DNA of 64,000 bases from positions 2,852,001 through 2,916,000 of the forward strand of contig NZ_ADVG01000002.1 in NCBI RefSeq assembly GCF_000178855.1. Reading direction: 5' to 3'. The translations under genes were made by a program, and so were the position numbers. The notes below the pieces were generated by a model. The model saw only the letters and a program-made list of their open reading frames with translations. It made no database searches and was not told the origin of the DNA. This DNA comes from Ktedonobacter racemifer DSM 44963. GTDB lineage: Bacteria > Chloroflexota > Ktedonobacteria > Ktedonobacterales > Ktedonobacteraceae. Positions 10,223 through 18,000 of this stretch are shown piece by piece. Positions within the stretch are counted from its first letter, which is position 1. Every line of letters begins with the position of its first letter.

Positions 10223-11068
10223 ATGCCGCCAGGTGATGAGTCCCATCAAATGCCGCGGAGGAAAATACGCTCAAGTTCTTTGGAGTATTCGACGACGAAT
10301 GATTCGAGTCCACGGAATACACGAATCGAAGGTCGATATACTTCAGGTTCAAGATTTAATGCAGTGGATGATATACTTGAGGATTCACGCCCTCACACCA
10401 GCGTTGTACGTTTAAGCCAGCAACCCTCTCAAGTAAATCGAACCACGGCAGCAAGTTTTCCCACAACGACAGTTCCGCAGCGCCGCCAGGCAGCAACCAC
10501 CAATGATTTGCCTCGTCAAGCTCCACGCACAACCACCTACCAGCCTCCCAAGAATGCTCCACGTCAGCCGAAAAGGAACGCCGCTTCACGTCCATCGGCT
10601 ACGCATCATCGCATTCACTGGCTTCTGCCCCTGGGTGTTGGTATGCTGGCTATGCTCGCCATCTGGATTACAGGTTCCTGGGCGTTGACGTGGGCACATC
10701 AAGTTTCCGACGATGTGCACTATGGGAACCCTCGTACCTATCAAGTCGATGCCACCGTTGGTCATGGAACCGACGCGACGACGCATCCCAGCCATTTCGT
10801 TGCCATTAACCTGAACCGCCAGGCGGTGGTCTTTGAGATGGTTGCCGGTGATCCCGCCAAGTCGATAAGCTATGTGGCGCCTATCTATATCGCTGGCGAT
10901 GGAGGCGATAAGGCACCTGTCACCCTGGAATTTAGGGATGTCAATGGAGATGGTAAGCTGGATATGATCATTCATATTCATCTACCTGCCCAGGAGCAGC
11001 TCTCCGTCTTCCTTAATGATGGGAACAAGTTCCGCCCCTCCACCAACAACGATAAAATTCACCTATGA
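10223..11068 (+). CDS. Single-pass membrane protein with a VCBS/FG-GAP-like extracellular segment
   Basis: I do not recognise a named family for this 281-residue protein. Residues 1-130 are polar, rich in Ser, Pro, Arg and Gln and probably disordered in the cytoplasm. A membrane segment lies at about 134-156 (LLPLGVGMLAMLAIWITGSW). The outer part of about 120 residues contains EFRDVNGDGKLDMIIHIH, which matches the calcium-binding D-x-N-x-D-G-x-x-D pattern of FG-GAP/VCBS repeats, here only once. The ATG at 10223 follows AAAGGTAG. The gene is alone between the helicase and the efflux operon, so context gives no function. A structural or adhesive role at the cell surface would be a guess. Confidence 0.75.
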   Translation: MPPGDESHQMPRRKIRSSSLEYSTTNDSSPRNTRIEGRYTSGSRFNAVDDILEDSRPHTSVVRLSQQPSQVNRTTAASFPTTTVPQRRQAATTNDLPRQAPRTTTYQPPKNAPRQPKRNAASRPSATHHRIHWLLPLGVGMLAMLAIWITGSWALTWAHQVSDDVHYGNPRTYQVDATVGHGTDATTHPSHFVAINLNRQAVVFEMVAGDPAKSISYVAPIYIAGDGGDKAPVTLEFRDVNGDGKLDMIIHIHLPAQEQLSVFLNDGNKFRPSTNNDKIHL

Positions 11069-11107
11069 CAGGCACACGCTTTTTTGTGGCGTGCTTGTAC
11101 ACAAGAG

Positions 11108-11171
11108 AACGCGGATTCTACCTGGTCGTATACCTCTATCTTTCCCTTACCAGGTAGGAACCCGCGTTTTT
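11108..11171 (+). terminator. Stem-loop with T tract
   Basis: AACGCGG pairs with CCGCGTT and TACCTGG with CCAGGTA, separated by an internal bulge and a loop. GTTTTTG follows the stem, which fits an intrinsic terminator for the gene ending at 11068. Confidence 0.65.
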
Positions 11172-11175
11172 GTTT

Positions 11176-11229
11176 AGAGAGCGAGGCCTGATGTCCAGGC
11201 ATTTACCCGGACATCAGGCCTCGCTCTCT
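11176..11229. repeat. Perfect inverted repeat, 21-bp arms
   Basis: The 21-base arm beginning AGAGAGCGAGGCC is repeated exactly as its complement after a 12-base loop. It belongs to the family of long intergenic palindromes and sits directly behind a conventional terminator. Confidence 0.7.
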
Positions 11230-11649
11230 CTATCTCCATATCCTCCTGGATAAGCCACATAAGCAATTATGGCTATTTTTCAGAATGCCGATATATCCCT
11301 ATTGACAAATGCTATGACGTTCTGGTAAGTTTATGACTAGAAAGTCAAACATTCTAAACTTAAGTCAAACTAAGGGACGAATGGTCATGTTTTAGCTTGT
11401 TTGGTCAATCCACAAACGGCTGAGGTGTGAGATACTTCCCTGATCAACCTGGTTAAGCGTTGTCAATTGAATGACAACCCTATAACCGTATGTCCTGCCA
11501 TCATTGTGCAAGGTTCCCTTTCGGGAGAGCCTTGTGCTATGCGTGACCTGTGAGCGCTATAAGCATGGCACCTATCGCTTCAAGATTAAATCTGTGGTGA
11601 TATCTACGAGCTAGAAGCACTGTAATGGTAACGCAAAGGAGGTTCTCGA

Positions 11650-13287
11650 ATGCAAGTTCCTGCCCCGGCTGCAAGGCGGGAAGGAGGTCTCCCTTATAAG
11701 TGGATCGTGGCTTGCGTGGTGATTTTTGGTACCTTTATGTCTATCCTGGACAGTACCATCGTCAATATCGCCATTCCGCGCTTACAAAGTGCCTTTGGAA
11801 CAGACCTGAACAGCGTGCAATGGGTGTTGACTGCCTATACACTTGCTCAAGGTGTGGCCACTCCACTGACGGCCTTTTTCGCTGATCGTATTGGTATTAA
11901 ACGCTTTTATATACTGTCACTGATTGGCTTTACGCTGGGTTCCGCTCTTTGTGGTATCGCCTGGAGTCTGCCCGTTCTGATTCTCTTCCGTATCTTCCAG
12001 GGAGCAACCGGTGCCTTCCTGACGCCACTGGCGATTACCCTGCTCTATCGCGAATTTCCTCCCCAGGAGCGCGGTACGGTGATGGGGGCCTTTGGTGTGC
12101 CGATCCTGGTCGCCCCTGCGATTGGCCCCACGATTGGCGGCTATATCGTCACCTATATCAACTGGCAGTTAATCTTCTACATTAACCTGCCTATTGGTAT
12201 CGTTGGTCTCCTCATGGCCTTCTTCTTCCTGCGCGAGGGAGAGATCATTCGCGATAAGCACTTTGATATTCCTGGTTTTGTGCTCTCGGCGGTTGGCCTG
12301 GGTCTCCTGCTGTATGGCCTCTCCGATGCCAGTACCGATGGCTGGCTTTCCGGACCAGTGCTTGGCTCGCTTGTGGGTGGTGCATTCCTGCTGGTGATCT
12401 TCGTCGCTGTTGAGCTGAGTATTGCACGCCGAGGTAGGCAGCCATTGCTAGATCTTTCGGTCTTCGCTGATCGCTCTTTCACGACCAGTAGCATTGCCAG
12501 TTTGCTGGTGGTTTTCTCACTCTTTGGCGGTCTCTTTCTGATCCCGGTCTACCTGGAGAATCTGCGAGGGTTGAGCGCATTTAACGCGGGCCTGGTTCTC
12601 TTGCCACAGGCCTTTGCCTCGATGGTCACAATGCTTCTCGGTGGGCGCCTGGTAGATAGATTTGGCGTACGCGCAATTGTCATTCCGGGCCTGATCATTA
12701 TGAGCATTGCGCTCTGGATTTACTCGTCCCTGGATGTCTATATTCCTATTGGTCAGTTCCAGTGGTTGCTGATCCTGCGCAGTTGCGGTATTGGCCTGTG
12801 TATGCAGCCTTTGATGGTCTCGGCCCTGGCGAATATCGAGCCACGCCGTCTCTCACAAGCGTCATCAGTAAGCACTACGCTGCGCTTTGTCGGTAGCTCC
12901 CTGGCTATCGCGATCATCGCAACCCAGGTACAGGGTCAAAATAAGATCCATTACGCGCACCTTGCCGAGCGTGTCACAGCTACCTCTCCACTCGGAAAGC
13001 TGATTGTGATGCTCCAGGGCGCTTTGATGGGCAAGGGCCTCTCGGCAACCGCGGCTTATGCCTACGCGCTGAAAACGATCGGTGGATTGCTGCAAAGGCA
13101 AGCCTATATGCTTGCTATTCAGGATGCCTTCCGCTTGAGCTTCTATCTGGCGATTGTAGCTATCATCGCGACATTCTTCGTCAGTGGCGCGAAGAAGAAA
13201 AAGTCTGCTCAAGAAGAGGCTTCAATGAGCGAGGAGGAGCGCGCTGAGGCTGAAAAAGCTCGCGAAGAGGCTTCACTCGCCGTTTAA
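11650..13287 (+). CDS. DHA2-family drug:H+ antiporter (EmrB/QacA type)
   Basis: The 545-residue product is a 14-helix major facilitator pump of the EmrB/QacA group that exports drugs or toxic compounds using the proton gradient. Motif A is visible as FFADRIGIKR between helices 2 and 3. The antiporter motif C is visible as GVPILVAPAIGPTIGG in helix 5. The last 30 residues are a charged Glu/Lys/Ala tail in the cytoplasm. The ATG at 11650 follows a near-perfect AAAGGAGGT site. It heads an operon with an EmrA-like adaptor 74 bases downstream and a TetR regulator at the end. The pairing with an adaptor suggests an EmrAB-like unit, although no outer-membrane partner is seen, which fits a monoderm envelope. 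The substrate is unknown. Confidence 0.93.
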   Translation: MQVPAPAARREGGLPYKWIVACVVIFGTFMSILDSTIVNIAIPRLQSAFGTDLNSVQWVLTAYTLAQGVATPLTAFFADRIGIKRFYILSLIGFTLGSALCGIAWSLPVLILFRIFQGATGAFLTPLAITLLYREFPPQERGTVMGAFGVPILVAPAIGPTIGGYIVTYINWQLIFYINLPIGIVGLLMAFFFLREGEIIRDKHFDIPGFVLSAVGLGLLLYGLSDASTDGWLSGPVLGSLVGGAFLLVIFVAVELSIARRGRQPLLDLSVFADRSFTTSSIASLLVVFSLFGGLFLIPVYLENLRGLSAFNAGLVLLPQAFASMVTMLLGGRLVDRFGVRAIVIPGLIIMSIALWIYSSLDVYIPIGQFQWLLILRSCGIGLCMQPLMVSALANIEPRRLSQASSVSTTLRFVGSSLAIAIIATQVQGQNKIHYAHLAERVTATSPLGKLIVMLQGALMGKGLSATAAYAYALKTIGGLLQRQAYMLAIQDAFRLSFYLAIVAIIATFFVSGAKKKKSAQEEASMSEEERAEAEKAREEASLAV

Positions 13288-13361
13288 TCTCATACACTGT
13301 TCTTTAGCACAAAACGGCACATTTATTCATCAGAATTTATATTCCTAAGGAGGATACGCAC

Positions 13362-14015
13362 GTGCGTCGTCTCATTCTTGTTCCCGTTCTTGTTTTCGTT
13401 GCGCTCCTGGCTATTGCGGGCGCCGCAGGTTACTGGGTCTACAATAGCTACTACTTCTACTCTACTGATGATGCGCAGATCAACGGGCAGATTCTCAATA
13501 TCAGCAGCCCCCAGGCGGGTCAACTGGTTGACATGAGCGTTAAGCAGGGCGATAAAGTGACTTCCGGAGAGACCATTGGCACAATCTCGACCCTCTCTCA
13601 GACCGGTCAGAAGGTAACCGTGAATCTGACCAGCCCTATTGATGGTACAATTGTGCAGGAGAGCGGAGTCGTCGGTCAGAGCGTCACCCCAGGTGCGTCA
13701 CTGGCTCAGGTGGTTGATCTGAGCAAGCTAAATGTTGTGGCTTATGTCGACGAGGGTCAGCTCAACAACATCAAAAATGGTCAGGATGTGGACATCACCG
13801 TCGATGCCTACAATGGCGATTCGTTCACCGGCCATATTGATCACATCGTTCAGGCGACTGCGGGGCAGTTCTCCCTGTTGCCCTCGACGGATGTGTCCAG
13901 CGGCAACTTTACCAAGGTTGGTCAGCGTGTTCCCGTGGTCGTTACCCTTGACACCGATGGTGGCCATAACCTGGTTCCTGGCCTGAGCGCCGAGGTCAAG
14001 ATCCACCTGCACTAA
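13362..14015 (+). CDS. HlyD/EmrA-type membrane-fusion (periplasmic adaptor) protein
   Basis: The 217-residue product has one N-terminal membrane helix (about residues 4-27), then a biotinyl-lipoyl-like half motif beginning INGQILNISSPQAGQL. A second half (SPIDGTIVQESGVVGQSVTPG) and a C-terminal beta domain follow. The start is GTG at 13362, preceded by AAGGAGGAT. It is much shorter than proteobacterial EmrA (about 390 residues) because the long coiled-coil hairpin between the lipoyl halves is absent. That fits a monoderm cell that needs no bridge to an outer membrane. It probably works with the preceding MFS pump. The family call is firm; the coupling is inferred from the operon. Confidence 0.9.
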   Translation: MRRLILVPVLVFVALLAIAGAAGYWVYNSYYFYSTDDAQINGQILNISSPQAGQLVDMSVKQGDKVTSGETIGTISTLSQTGQKVTVNLTSPIDGTIVQESGVVGQSVTPGASLAQVVDLSKLNVVAYVDEGQLNNIKNGQDVDITVDAYNGDSFTGHIDHIVQATAGQFSLLPSTDVSSGNFTKVGQRVPVVVTLDTDGGHNLVPGLSAEVKIHLH

Positions 14016-14023
14016 GGTGTCCC

Positions 14024-14092
14024 TGCCTTCTTATGCGGAAACCAACGCCACTGTCGTGGCTAGCGCTCCGCGCTCAGGTTTCCGTATAGGCA
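14024..14092 (+). repeat. Structured dispersed repeat, copy R1 (three-way-junction fold)
   Basis: An outer stem (CGGAAACC with GGTTTCCG, extended by TGCC with GGCA) encloses two small hairpins, GCCAC-TGTC-GTGGC and AGCGC-TCC-GCGCT. A near-identical copy is at 27428. Related copies are at 26841, 25432 and 63689. All lie between co-oriented genes. Confidence 0.75.
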
Positions 14093-14117
14093 CTTATAAC
14101 CTGGAAAGGAAGTTCGC

Positions 14118-14648
14118 ATGTTAATTATTGGAGGCCTGATCGTCGTCGCTGTGCTGGCGGTTGTGGGAGCTTTTCTCCTGGCACGCGGCGCCGGTCAGGA
14201 GACGGGGGCAACTACACCTGTTCCCGCACCCGTCGCGGAGCAGCCTGCGACTCCAGCGCCAGCGGCAACGCCGCAGCAAGGAACCGCGTCAGTCGCGGAT
14301 GCGCCTACGGTCTACCAGGACGCGCAGACAGGCGATCTGAGCGCTTCGCATCCCTATCCAACGCCCAGGGCCGCGTATACCGATCCTGCTACTGATTTCG
14401 CGGGTGCGCAGTCAGGTGAGTATCTCAATGTCTCTTTCCCGGTCTTTGCTCTGCGCCAGGAAGTCCATATGCTTCAGGCACAGGTCTATCAGCTTTCAGA
14501 GCACCTCCAGGTACTCAATCAGCATGCTCGTGAGATTGAGCAGCGCCTGAGTCATGTGCATGAGATGCTGCCTCCAGGTGGTCAGGAAGAGGCGGCCAAC
14601 AGCGCATTGGATTCACGAAACTCTTTCTCTGAGGGACATACCTACTAA
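14118..14648 (+). CDS. Unrecognised single-pass membrane protein with Pro/Ala linker and coiled coil
   Basis: I do not recognise a family for this 176-residue protein. It begins with a hydrophobic segment (residues 2-22, LIIGGLIVVAVLAVVGAFLL). A Pro/Ala/Thr-rich linker of about 60 residues follows. A helical heptad-like region at about 112-150 (LRQEVHMLQAQVYQLSEHL) is a likely coiled coil. The ATG at 14118 follows GGAAAGGAAG. It is the third gene of the efflux operon, so it may tether or extend the short adaptor protein. Nothing in the sequence proves this. The tail is polar and probably disordered. Confidence 0.75.
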   Translation: MLIIGGLIVVAVLAVVGAFLLARGAGQETGATTPVPAPVAEQPATPAPAATPQQGTASVADAPTVYQDAQTGDLSASHPYPTPRAAYTDPATDFAGAQSGEYLNVSFPVFALRQEVHMLQAQVYQLSEHLQVLNQHAREIEQRLSHVHEMLPPGGQEEAANSALDSRNSFSEGHTY

Positions 14649-14920
14649 CCTTATAGCGCCAAAGCTCGTGCCCCTATCTCTCGATAGGAGCACACCGGAG
14701 AACTGGTTTTCCATACCTGGTGAGCCAGTTCTCCTACCCATCGCACTAGCCATCCATTTAGGGAGCATTCTCATCTATAGCCCTTATCTTCACAACGGCG
14801 TGAAATGTAATATTGAAGTACGTCTTTGTATAGACCGCTACATTACGTACGATCAGCCCCCATGAACAATAGGGGTACTGCTTTCATGCTTCATTTTTGC
14901 TCTACACTGGAGGGAGCCAC

Positions 14921-15568
14921 ATGCATGAGCCTATACCTGCGCTCTCGCTTAAAGAACGTCAGCGTCAGCAGCGTAAAGCACTTATACTCCAAGCAACCGA
15001 AGAAGTTTTGCTGGAAAAGGATTACTATGAATTATCAATGGATGAAATCGCTGCTCGTGTAGGTATCGCCAAAGGCACGCTCTACCTCCACTTTGCTCGT
15101 AAAGAGGACCTGGTTCTGGCTATTCTGGAGGAGCAGCTCCAGGGCATCATTCAGATGTTGCAGAGCATTGTTGCTACTCCTGGTTCGGCTCAGGCACGCC
15201 TGGAAACGATTCTCAAGTCAGTCTTTATGAGCCTGCGCGGCCAGAGGGGGCGCCTGCTCTATGCACTCTTTGGCGCCGTTGAGCTACGCTCTATTCTCAA
15301 AGAACATCATCGCTCAATGTTTGATCAGCTCGCGTCCATACTTATGGGACTTATCGAAGAGGGGAAAGCCAGTGGCGAGTTTGATCCCTCGCTTCCCAAT
15401 CCCATCGTGCTCCACACCTTTACCAGTATGCTCGCCTCGTATTCTTTTAAACGTTTGCTGCTCAGCGAGGCGATAAAGCCAGAGGAGCTTGTGGAGTATG
15501 TCAGCTTGATCTACTTTCGCGGTATTGCCAATCCAGCTTCTTCCTCTCCTCTCGAGCGACGCTGCTAA
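14921..15568 (+). CDS. TetR-family transcriptional regulator
   Basis: The 215-residue product has an N-terminal TetR helix-turn-helix domain (about residues 14-60) including the typical YYELSMDEIAARVGIAKGTL and YLHFARKEDL phrases. A helical C-terminal ligand-binding domain follows. The ATG at 14921 follows GGAGGG; an upstream in-frame TTG at 14897 overlaps that ribosome site and is rejected. It closes the efflux operon and probably represses it, possibly through the palindrome at 11459-11478. The last codons and the stop lie inside dispersed repeat box A, so the C-terminus (RRC) is supplied by repeat sequence. Confidence 0.92.
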   Translation: MHEPIPALSLKERQRQQRKALILQATEEVLLEKDYYELSMDEIAARVGIAKGTLYLHFARKEDLVLAILEEQLQGIIQMLQSIVATPGSAQARLETILKSVFMSLRGQRGRLLYALFGAVELRSILKEHHRSMFDQLASILMGLIEEGKASGEFDPSLPNPIVLHTFTSMLASYSFKRLLLSEAIKPEELVEYVSLIYFRGIANPASSSPLERRC

Positions 15569-15585
15569 AGCACGCGTCTACATAT
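15557..15585 (+). repeat. Dispersed repeat box A, copy 1
   Basis: A 29-base segment, beginning CGACGCTGCTAAAGC and ending GTCTACATAT, recurs exactly at 16090-16118. It recurs with two changes at 58743-58770. This copy overlaps the end of the TetR gene and leads into box B and a long palindrome. Confidence 0.8.
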
Positions 15586-15589
15586 ACAG

Positions 15590-15617
15590 GACTTCTCGCC
15601 ACTGCGTGGCTCGCTGG
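15590..15617 (+). repeat. Dispersed repeat box B, copy 1
   Basis: A 28-base segment, GACTTCTCGCCACTGC through GCTCGCTGG, is repeated exactly at 55291-55318. It contains a small GCCAC-TGC-GTGGC hairpin. In both places it runs directly into a long perfect palindrome. Confidence 0.8.
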
Positions 15618-15687
15618 ATCAGGGTGTGTGATGGGAGGTGGGAGGCTGACTTTGCCAGCCTCCCACCTCCCATCACACACCCTGATC
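15617..15687. repeat. Long palindrome, 32-bp arms
   Basis: The perfect 32-base arms begin GATCAGGGTGTGTG and are separated by a 7-base loop. It lies about 50 bases after the TetR gene and could terminate its transcript, but it lacks a T tract until 15692. Confidence 0.75.
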
Positions 15688-15836
15688 TCCTTTTGATATT
15701 TTTTCTGGCCTCGCGTTTATCCAGGTAGGACGCGACTCTTGAGGTAATGCTCTTTGTAATCATATCTGATATTGATGTCGCTATTTTTGCTCTTCCAAGA
15801 TGAAGAAGGTAACGCTGATTTTTAGAAGGAAATCAT

Positions 15837-15947
15837 ATGCGAACCTGTCCCAGTTGTCGGCAAACGGCGTCTATGAGTGATGATGCCTGCGAGAATTGTG
15901 ATGCGATTCTCACGCAGATTACGGTTACAGTTTGCCACAGGCGCTGA
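15837..15947 (+). CDS. Mini zinc-ribbon ORF (possible remnant)
   Basis: This 36-residue ORF starts with ATG after AGAAGGAAAT and encodes MRTCPSCRQTA followed by DACENCDAIL. The two CxxC knuckles (CPSC and CENC) make a zinc ribbon like the one that opens the kinase at 40030. It stops right after the ribbon, where full-size relatives continue into linkers and effector domains. It could be a functional mini-ribbon or the 5' remnant of a larger gene. No continuation in another frame is evident before the parS site. Confidence 0.45.
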   Translation: MRTCPSCRQTASMSDDACENCDAILTQITVTVCHRR

Positions 15948-16048
15948 ATGCGCCGACGCGGCTATGGGCTGAGAAAGTTGTGCCCAGGCGTGGCGCAACC
16001 CCCCCGAGTCGATAAGTCTGACGCTGAAGTGGGCAGACAAAAGGCGAT

Positions 16049-16074
16049 GGCTGTGTTTCACGTGAAACACAGCC
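16049..16074. promoter_or_regulatory. parS: parS: ParB-binding centromere site
   Basis: The 16-base core TGTTTCACGTGAAACA at 16054-16069 is a perfect match to the bacterial parS consensus. It sits in a 26-base perfect palindrome, extended by GGCTG and CAGCC. ParB loads at such sites to organise and segregate the chromosome. parS sites usually cluster near the replication origin. No parA or parB gene is in the window. Confidence 0.92.
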
Positions 16075-16089
16075 GTCTCGCTGGGGGGA

Positions 16090-16118
16090 CGACGCTGCTA
16101 AAGCACGCGTCTACATAT
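16090..16118 (+). repeat. Dispersed repeat box A, copy 2
   Basis: It is identical over 29 bases to 15557-15585. It lies 16 bases after the extended parS palindrome and just beyond the 3' end of the minus-strand gene that stops at 16130. No long palindrome follows this copy. Confidence 0.8.
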
Positions 16119-16129
16119 CATGGACCATA

Positions 16130-16582
16130 TTAGAAGTCACTCTCAATATACTGATGATGACCCTTATGAAAGATATCCTCGTAGTGCTCTGAGACGAACT
16201 CTTGCGGGAAGAAGCGTAGCATATTTGTCGCGAAGAGGGCGAAGACACCCCAGTCCAGCCCGGCGTCCAGGGGAACGCCCAGGATATTGCCAATGACTGG
16301 CAGGATGGTTCCCGCCAGGATGACCTCCGCGTCGGGGATGAGGAGGAGCGCAAGCAGGAGCGCCACTGTCCCCCCAAACGCTAGCTTGCGGAACATTGGT
16401 ACGCGCCTATCCGCCATCAGGCGCTTGACCAGCTTCCCTGTTTTTACGAAGTGGAAAAGGATCTCAAGCCGTTTCGGATGGCGTAATAAGCGTACGGCGT
16501 GCTTTTTTGCCTGCTCCCGGTAACTGCCTTGTTGTTGCATCATGCCTTGCTCTCCTTCTTGGCGCACCTGCTGTTTTTCCAT
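16130..16582 (-). CDS. DUF1232/YkvA-like small membrane protein
   Basis: The 150-residue product resembles the YkvA/DUF1232 group. It has the phrase MADRRVPMFRKLAFGG, then a hydrophobic stretch LLLALLLIPDAEVILAG and a second hydrophobic segment, the usual layout of that domain. The function of the family is not established. The N-terminus is Gln-rich and the C-terminus is acidic and His-rich (EDIFHKGHHQYIE). An alternative start at 16543 has the better ribosome site (AAGGAGAGC), so the protein may be about 137 residues. It is on the same strand as the redox module but separated from it by a long palindrome, so probably a separate transcript or a terminated read-through. Confidence 0.7.
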   Translation of the reverse strand: MEKQQVRQEGEQGMMQQQGSYREQAKKHAVRLLRHPKRLEILFHFVKTGKLVKRLMADRRVPMFRKLAFGGTVALLLALLLIPDAEVILAGTILPVIGNILGVPLDAGLDWGVFALFATNMLRFFPQEFVSEHYEDIFHKGHHQYIESDF

Positions 16583-16645
16583 CTGGGCAGCTCCAGCAAT
16601 TCCCTTCTATATAATACGTTCCAACTCGCCACTTAGTTTATGGAA

Positions 16646-16704
16646 AATAAGTAACGTATGATGACGGACTGGTAGAGCCAGTCCGTCATCATACGTTACT
16701 TATT
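16646..16704. terminator. Long palindrome, 27-bp arms
   Basis: The perfect arms begin AATAAGTAACGTATG, with a 5-base loop TAGAG. It lies at the 3' end of the redox operon (minus strand) and upstream of the DUF1232-like gene. TATTATTTAC follows on the plus side. Confidence 0.75.
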
Positions 16705-16717
16705 ATTTACTTTAGCG

Positions 16718-17683
16718 CTAGTGGTCCATCCAGGTTGGAATGAGGATCTGCAAGGCGTAGATGATATGCCAGATCGTCAGGCCTAGCGTGACCAGGGCCA
16801 GGAAGATATGGAGCGCGCGCCAGTAGCGCAACACATAGCGGTAGAACTGCTCTTTTTGTAGTGCCAGTTGCACAACTTGTAACTCGCGCATCTGTCTCTT
16901 AAGGTTGGGAGCCTGTTGCCCTGTTGAGCCTGAGCGCGGTTGTAACTCGTGTGGCGTCTCTTCGAGGGTGATATATGCCAGGTCCCACGAGGGAGGAAGT
17001 GATACTCCTGCAAGCGAGCGCTCGCGAATGGCCCCTACAGGCGTGCCATGCATGCTTTCTCCTGGACGGCCCTCGCCAAAGAGTAGCCCGGATAGGCTGA
17101 GGTTGTCCGGACTCTTGCGAGCCTGCTGCCTGGGATCGCGCTCTTCCGTCAGGGCTTGTAGTTTCTGTGAGATTCTCTCGATTCTATCCTCGCCCGAGCC
17201 AGTCAAGGCCTTGCGTACCTCGCGTGCAATGAGCCGGGGAATAAGGCGATCCAGGCCTTTGCCTACGATACCACACATGACCAGGGCGAGCATGCCATAC
17301 AGCGCATATGTGCCTGAGCGAGGGTTAAAATTACCAAAGCTGTGCAATATGAGGAGTCCCAACCCCATCAGGCCAAAGCCGATATGCCAGTTGAGGGCTG
17401 CGTTAAGCTTGCCTATGGCTTTGCGGCGCGCTCGGCGCGTCAGGCTATAGCATATGCCAGCAAGCAGAAAGCAGGCTATGCCGCCAAAGGCGAAGGCATA
17501 GCCCAGGAGACTGTCCGGCGAGTTATCTGTGCTGAAGCGCCCCCACCAGAGATAGAGGCCAAGACCTCCACCCAGTATAAAGAGCGAGAATAGGAGGCTG
17601 CTTACCCATGAGCGGCTCACATACCAGAATAGCAGGGGATAGCCATGTTCTCCTCGCTTACTTGCTTGCATCGGTATACGCAT
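16718..17683 (-). CDS. Cytochrome b-like membrane protein with four conserved-type histidines
   Basis: The 321-residue product has two N-terminal membrane helices, then two more around residues 95-145, a long charged cytoplasmic loop (about 160-270), and a final helix near 295. Two helices each carry a His pair with the same spacing: HIGFGLMGLGLLILH and HIFLALVTLGLTIWH (H-x13-H). Two such pairs are what a bis-heme b quinone- or electron-transfer subunit would need. This resembles ferric-reductase, cytochrome b561 or fumarate-reductase anchors, but I cannot assign a family. ATG 17683 is preceded by a run of G; the upstream TTG at 17701 is less likely. It starts 5 bases after the ferredoxin gene, so it is translationally linked to it. 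Confidence 0.7.
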   Translation of the reverse strand: MRIPMQASKRGEHGYPLLFWYVSRSWVSSLLFSLFILGGGLGLYLWWGRFSTDNSPDSLLGYAFAFGGIACFLLAGICYSLTRRARRKAIGKLNAALNWHIGFGLMGLGLLILHSFGNFNPRSGTYALYGMLALVMCGIVGKGLDRLIPRLIAREVRKALTGSGEDRIERISQKLQALTEERDPRQQARKSPDNLSLSGLLFGEGRPGESMHGTPVGAIRERSLAGVSLPPSWDLAYITLEETPHELQPRSGSTGQQAPNLKRQMRELQVVQLALQKEQFYRYVLRYWRALHIFLALVTLGLTIWHIIYALQILIPTWMDH

Positions 17684-17688
17684 CAGCT

Positions 17689-17997
17689 TTAACCCCCCCA
17701 ATCATCGCGAATGAGTCGCACTTTGAGCCACATCATCATCGCATCTCGATGTAGCCCCACCGGGCAGGGTGAGACGCAGGCACCGCACTGGTAGCATGTT
17801 CTGGCAAAGCGCGCAACGGCAGGTGAGATACTTCCCGCGATCGTTTCGTGGTTTAAGCGATCTATCGTAATAGGCTCAGCCAGTGCCGGACAGGCGAGGA
17901 GGCACTCATTGCAACCGATGCAGGCATTAATCTCTTGTATAACCTGCGGACCCGTCTTATGTAGCAAAACGGGTTCTTGCTTAAAGAGCTTGCTCAA
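17689..17997 (-). CDS. Dicluster 4Fe-4S ferredoxin-like protein
   Basis: The 102-residue product carries two full cluster motifs, CIGCNECLLACP near residue 26 and CYQCGACVSPCP near 68. They are separated by about 40 residues, the arrangement seen in HdrC-like and SdhB/FrdB C-terminal domains. It probably relays electrons between the flavoprotein upstream and the cytochrome b-like protein downstream. The start is a TTG at 17997, three bases past the stop of the flavoprotein gene, with GAAGGGACGG as ribosome site. No ATG gives a complete first cluster region, which supports the unusual start. Confidence 0.85.
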   Translation of the reverse strand: MSKLFKQEPVLLHKTGPQVIQEINACIGCNECLLACPALAEPITIDRLNHETIAGSISPAVARFARTCYQCGACVSPCPVGLHRDAMMMWLKVRLIRDDWGG

Positions 17998-18000
17998 CAG

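Larger units (their letters stand above)
11069..11649. promoter_or_regulatory. Upstream region of the efflux operon with two terminators and a candidate operator
   Basis: No gene is seen in this 581-base gap. Two stem-loops close the upstream transcript (11108-11171 and 11176-11229). A TTGACA at 11302-11307 is followed 17 bases later by a weak TAAGTT-type -10. The palindrome GTTGTCA-n6-TGACAAC at 11459-11478 has the size of a TetR-type operator and could be the site of the regulator at the operon end. A further stem-loop, GCAAGG...CCTTGTGC, lies at about 11507-11540. The operator and promoter assignments are inference. Confidence 0.45.
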
